Source of the DNA: Eumeta japonica
Taxonomy: Eukaryota; Arthropoda; Insecta; Lepidoptera; Psychidae
Direction: 5' to 3'
DNA: 64,000 bases
NCBI GenBank assembly: GCA_005406025.1
Contig: BGZK01000180.1
Coordinates: 496,001-560,000, forward strand
Shown: piece after piece, positions 61,026 through 64,000 of the stretch
How positions within the stretch are numbered: the stretch's first letter is position 1
Layout: the number at the start of each line of letters is the position of its first letter
The notes under the pieces: generated by a model
What the model was told of the DNA's origin: nothing
Database searches by the model: none
Seen by the model: the letters and a program-made list of their open reading frames with translations, nothing else
Program-made: the position numbers and the translations under genes

Positions 61026-61479
61026 ACACATAAAATAACTCACTATGTCCCATGAAATTATATGCCATTTAGGACGTCATTTCTATTTCTCAGAGGACTT
61101 TGTACGCTTGTTTTATTAAATGACAGAAACATTTGGTGATCTCACCTATGATTCTGTAGAAGTATCACTCTTAAATAATAAACCGTTGTTACGAAAGTGA
61201 TGGCCACATTCAGGATCAAAAACGTAACCTACTTTCCAAAGTATAAATTGAGAATTTGTAAGGCAAGTGACTTAATCGCATTTAACTTAAAATAATTGAT
61301 TGTCTAAACCGCTTGTTAAGTGGTCTCTGTTTCTGTACTCAGTGATTTCATTTCTTTGGAAAAGGATTGAAGTTATTAGTTTCTCATTCAAAATGTGCTG
61401 AATACTCCAATACCACCTACCACTTTCACACAAATACAGACTTTCTAAGTATACTCATTGGATGTATTTACGCTTTAAG

Positions 61480-61985
61480 AGCAGTATGAGTACTAAAAGT
61501 CTTATCTATACCTAAAGTCCTATATACCTAAACTTGTTTTCAATTTGTTGCAAGCAAGGCCCTATTCCCTTTTTTCCGCATTGATTATTCATTCAATATC
61601 TGTTCCATGTTTGTTATTATATGTATACAAACTACCCAAATATAGGAACTCTTTGAATTGTTCAACGCATTCCTTTCCTTACCTTAAGACCACCTTCATG
61701 AAAAAGTGAAGTCAATATCGCAGCATTCTTGCTGTCGTTAGTCAACGCTAGATCAAAAACTATCAAAGGATCGTTGTTTAATGTCCCCACTACAAGATAC
61801 TTTTTGTTTTAGTCTCATAAAATATTCAATCGTCTGGCTTTCATCAATTCGCAGACATCTTCAAATTTGTCAACCACCCCTTCACGTACATTCAAAGTAC
61901 CAAAGCGGGCCTCTTTAGTCCTCATTTCGCCTTTCTAGGAAGAAGGCGTGACAGGTGGCGAACGTCATCGTCGCAAATTACACCA
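61480..61985 (-). mobile_element. Non-LTR retrotransposon fragment, internally deleted
   Basis: The minus strand starts with an endonuclease head, MRTKEARFGTLNVR, then VDKFEDVCELMKARRLNIL, near 61800-61925. At 61590-61672 it reads EQFKEFLYLGSLYT and KHGTDIE, which belong to the end of the reverse transcriptase region in the same kind of element. The catalytic core between them is missing, so this copy has a large internal deletion. Stops are present. It is distinct from the RTE-like copy in gene 3. Confidence 0.5.
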
Positions 61986-61999
61986 AAATTTCGAAAGGT

Positions 62000-64000
62000 T
62001 CTTGGTAGATTAATGGAAATCCAAATTATTAGATTATTGAATAATTGAATAATTTCGACGTTCCCTTTTAACTCTTTATTGAATAAAAGTAATTAATTTT
62101 GATTTTGGCAAGGAAATTTGTCCCGAAATACGATAGGAATGCCCAGTACGAGTTTGGGGAACGGTTTTATGGAAATACAGTAAATTAAGAAAAATGCCAA
62201 ATATTAGTTAATCCCGTTGTGAAAATGGTGTACTATTCTAGTAATAGTAATCCTTATTATAATATCTAGACTACTTATGATTTTATAAGTCTCATGCTAC
62301 AAACAAGGAAAAAAACAATGATTTTCGTCGTGATATTTTGTACTTATCGTTAAGGATTTGAATAAGTATAGGGAAGTAACGTCACGATAAAATTCACGTC
62401 ACGATAAAATAATGACGTCACATCTGAATAAGAAAAAATGAAGAACATACGGGAATTACTAATAATGTATTCAATGGAGAGGACGAACGAAAGGGTCTTA
62501 ATGTGACGAACATAGAATTAACAATGCATTTTATAGTAAATTGTGTGAATCCGTCCTAACATATTACAAAGCCTCTCCGATGTTTCTCTTATTTGTAAGC
62601 ATAACAATATATTCAGTACAACAAAGCTTTACTCTAAAATAACGTCTTACTTTTGATAAAATATTAGGGCTTTTTTGATCAAACTTCTTTATGAACTTAC
62701 TGTTACTTTTTCTATGCATATGCGGAACATATAAAAATTATTTTAATACGACTGAAGTTATCTTAACATTCTCTTTAAATCATTACTAAGTACATCTTCT
62801 AGAAAATGTATCATTATGCAATGTTTTGGTATTGTCGAATAACTTAAACATGTTTTACCTTCCTGTTAACTCATTAGGAAACGCATTCTTTACTCCACGA
62901 TGTCTAAAATAGGGACGCACTTAAAAGTGGCGTCGGACTGACTAAAGTCGTGTCATTGGCGTCGTCACATATCTAGTTCGCCTTCATAACTATGAAACAG
63001 GTGATCAACTCGTAGTTTATAACATCGGATATAGGGTAGTGTGATATGTGTTTATTCGAGCACCTCAGTGAATGTACTTGTAAGTTTGGATTTATCTTTT
63101 TTAATGTAAACAACTATATGCCTGCCTATATAACGTGTCACTTTTCAGTTCAAGTAAATTGCTAATAATGCTACCATCGCCGCCTCTAATATCTTCTACC
63201 TCGGCCCTCCTTAACGGGTATTCTAAACAGATAACTGTTGTTGAGAGTCGAGGGGAGGATTAAATTGGACAATTTTCTGGGTACGAATTGGACAAGTTTC
63301 GCGTAGACTAATGGACACAGTATTGTTTTTACCTCAAAAAATATTAATTCATAAACTAAAATATGTAACATCAGTATACATGTAATAAAATACACGCATA
63401 AAACTTTGTTGCTTGGTTATTCTACGAAATGATGACCTAATGTGGATGTGGAAAATTCCAGACATGTAGAATGTAGCTTTTAGAACAAAATGATGTTACT
63501 CAATTTGTGAAAAAATGTCGATGATGCCCTTTTAGTTTGGAGTAATTCAAATATTTAATACGAAATTATAAACAAAATTATTTAGTACAGAAATGGTTGG
63601 TGATTATAATTTGAAACTTTTAAATAATGATTTATTAAAATTTTATGTTTCAGGTCCTTCTTATACTTTATAAAACTACAAAAGGAAAAGCCATATTAAA
63701 AAAGGTCGTCAGCACTACAAAGGTTTACTTAAAACAATCATTTGCTATCTTAGAACTAAGTGAAGAAAACCAAAATATTAAATTAACTACATGAGAAATT
63801 TCACTTCAAATGTGACAGCCAGATATTTACTACAATAATCTGTATTTCTTTTATATGTGTCATTACTCGTGTAGATATTACAATGATTTAAAAATAATTT
63901 ATTCATTTAAGGTATTTAATAATAACAATTTATTACTTCGTTTATTTTATAGTTTTTATGTTACTTGAATTTTTTTAACGAAATTGTGACAAAAAATGTC
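62000..64000. other. AT-rich right end of window, no gene recognised
   Basis: There are only short random open frames. No P450 exon motif (WRDMR, AGF.T, ESLRKWPP or the heme loop) and no element coding relic was found on either strand. The array may continue beyond the window. Confidence 0.4.

Noticed and set aside
1..64000. CRISPR arrays, operons, rRNA genes or phage-like modules
   Set aside because: None seen. The intron-rich genes and insect transposons show eukaryotic nuclear DNA, and the tandem repeats lack a spacer-repeat pattern.

Overview
The window looks like nuclear DNA from an insect, most likely a moth or butterfly (Lepidoptera). It is AT-rich, its genes have many short exons with standard GT/AG splice sites, and it is full of decayed mariner, R1-, RTE-, jockey- and Ty3/Gypsy-type element pieces. 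One fragment matches the 3' end of a retroelement very common in Lepidoptera (36.65-37.33 kb). No prokaryotic feature is present.

The core is a head-to-tail array of four cytochrome P450 genes, all on the + strand and all readable from start to stop: gene 1 (2162-16554, 532 aa), gene 2 (22337-27606, 537 aa), gene 3 (33609-43523, 533 aa) and gene 4 (52198-55559, 533 aa). Their motifs and length fit the CYP9 family (CYP3 clan, microsomal); I do not assign a subfamily. I located every exon by hand. Genes 1, 3 and 4 have ten coding exons, and exons 1-9 have identical lengths in all three (200, 161, 138, 203, 136, 93, 222, 101 and 169 nt). In gene 2, exons 3 to 8 are fused into one 893-nt exon, exactly the sum of the six separate exons. 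Five adjacent introns were therefore removed to the base, while introns 1, 2, 8 and 9 were kept. This is the most notable feature of the window.

Layout: 0-2.1 kb, mariner fragment and a foldback MITE. 2.2-16.6 kb, gene 1, whose introns hold minisatellites, a dispersed repeat, a CTAG-ending repeat, a tRNA-Ile-like sequence and two opposed mariner relics. 16.6-22.3 kb, AT-rich intergenic. 22.3-27.6 kb, gene 2. 27.6-33.6 kb, foldback and tandem repeats. 33.6-43.5 kb, gene 3, whose first intron carries an RTE-like retrotransposon split by a jockey-like one. 43.5-52.2 kb, mariner relic, R1-like relic and a second copy of the dispersed repeat with its own insertion. 52.2-55.6 kb, compact gene 4. 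56.3-62 kb, dead Ty3/Gypsy element followed by LINE scraps. 62-64 kb, nothing recognised.

The four enzymes are probably membrane-bound monooxygenases for plant chemicals or other xenobiotics, taking electrons from P450 reductase; this role is inferred from the family. Shared hinge changes and exon similarities pair gene 1 with gene 2. Some exons look homogenised by gene conversion. In all four genes a splice acceptor lies 2-3 nt before the ATG, so each has a non-coding leader exon upstream.
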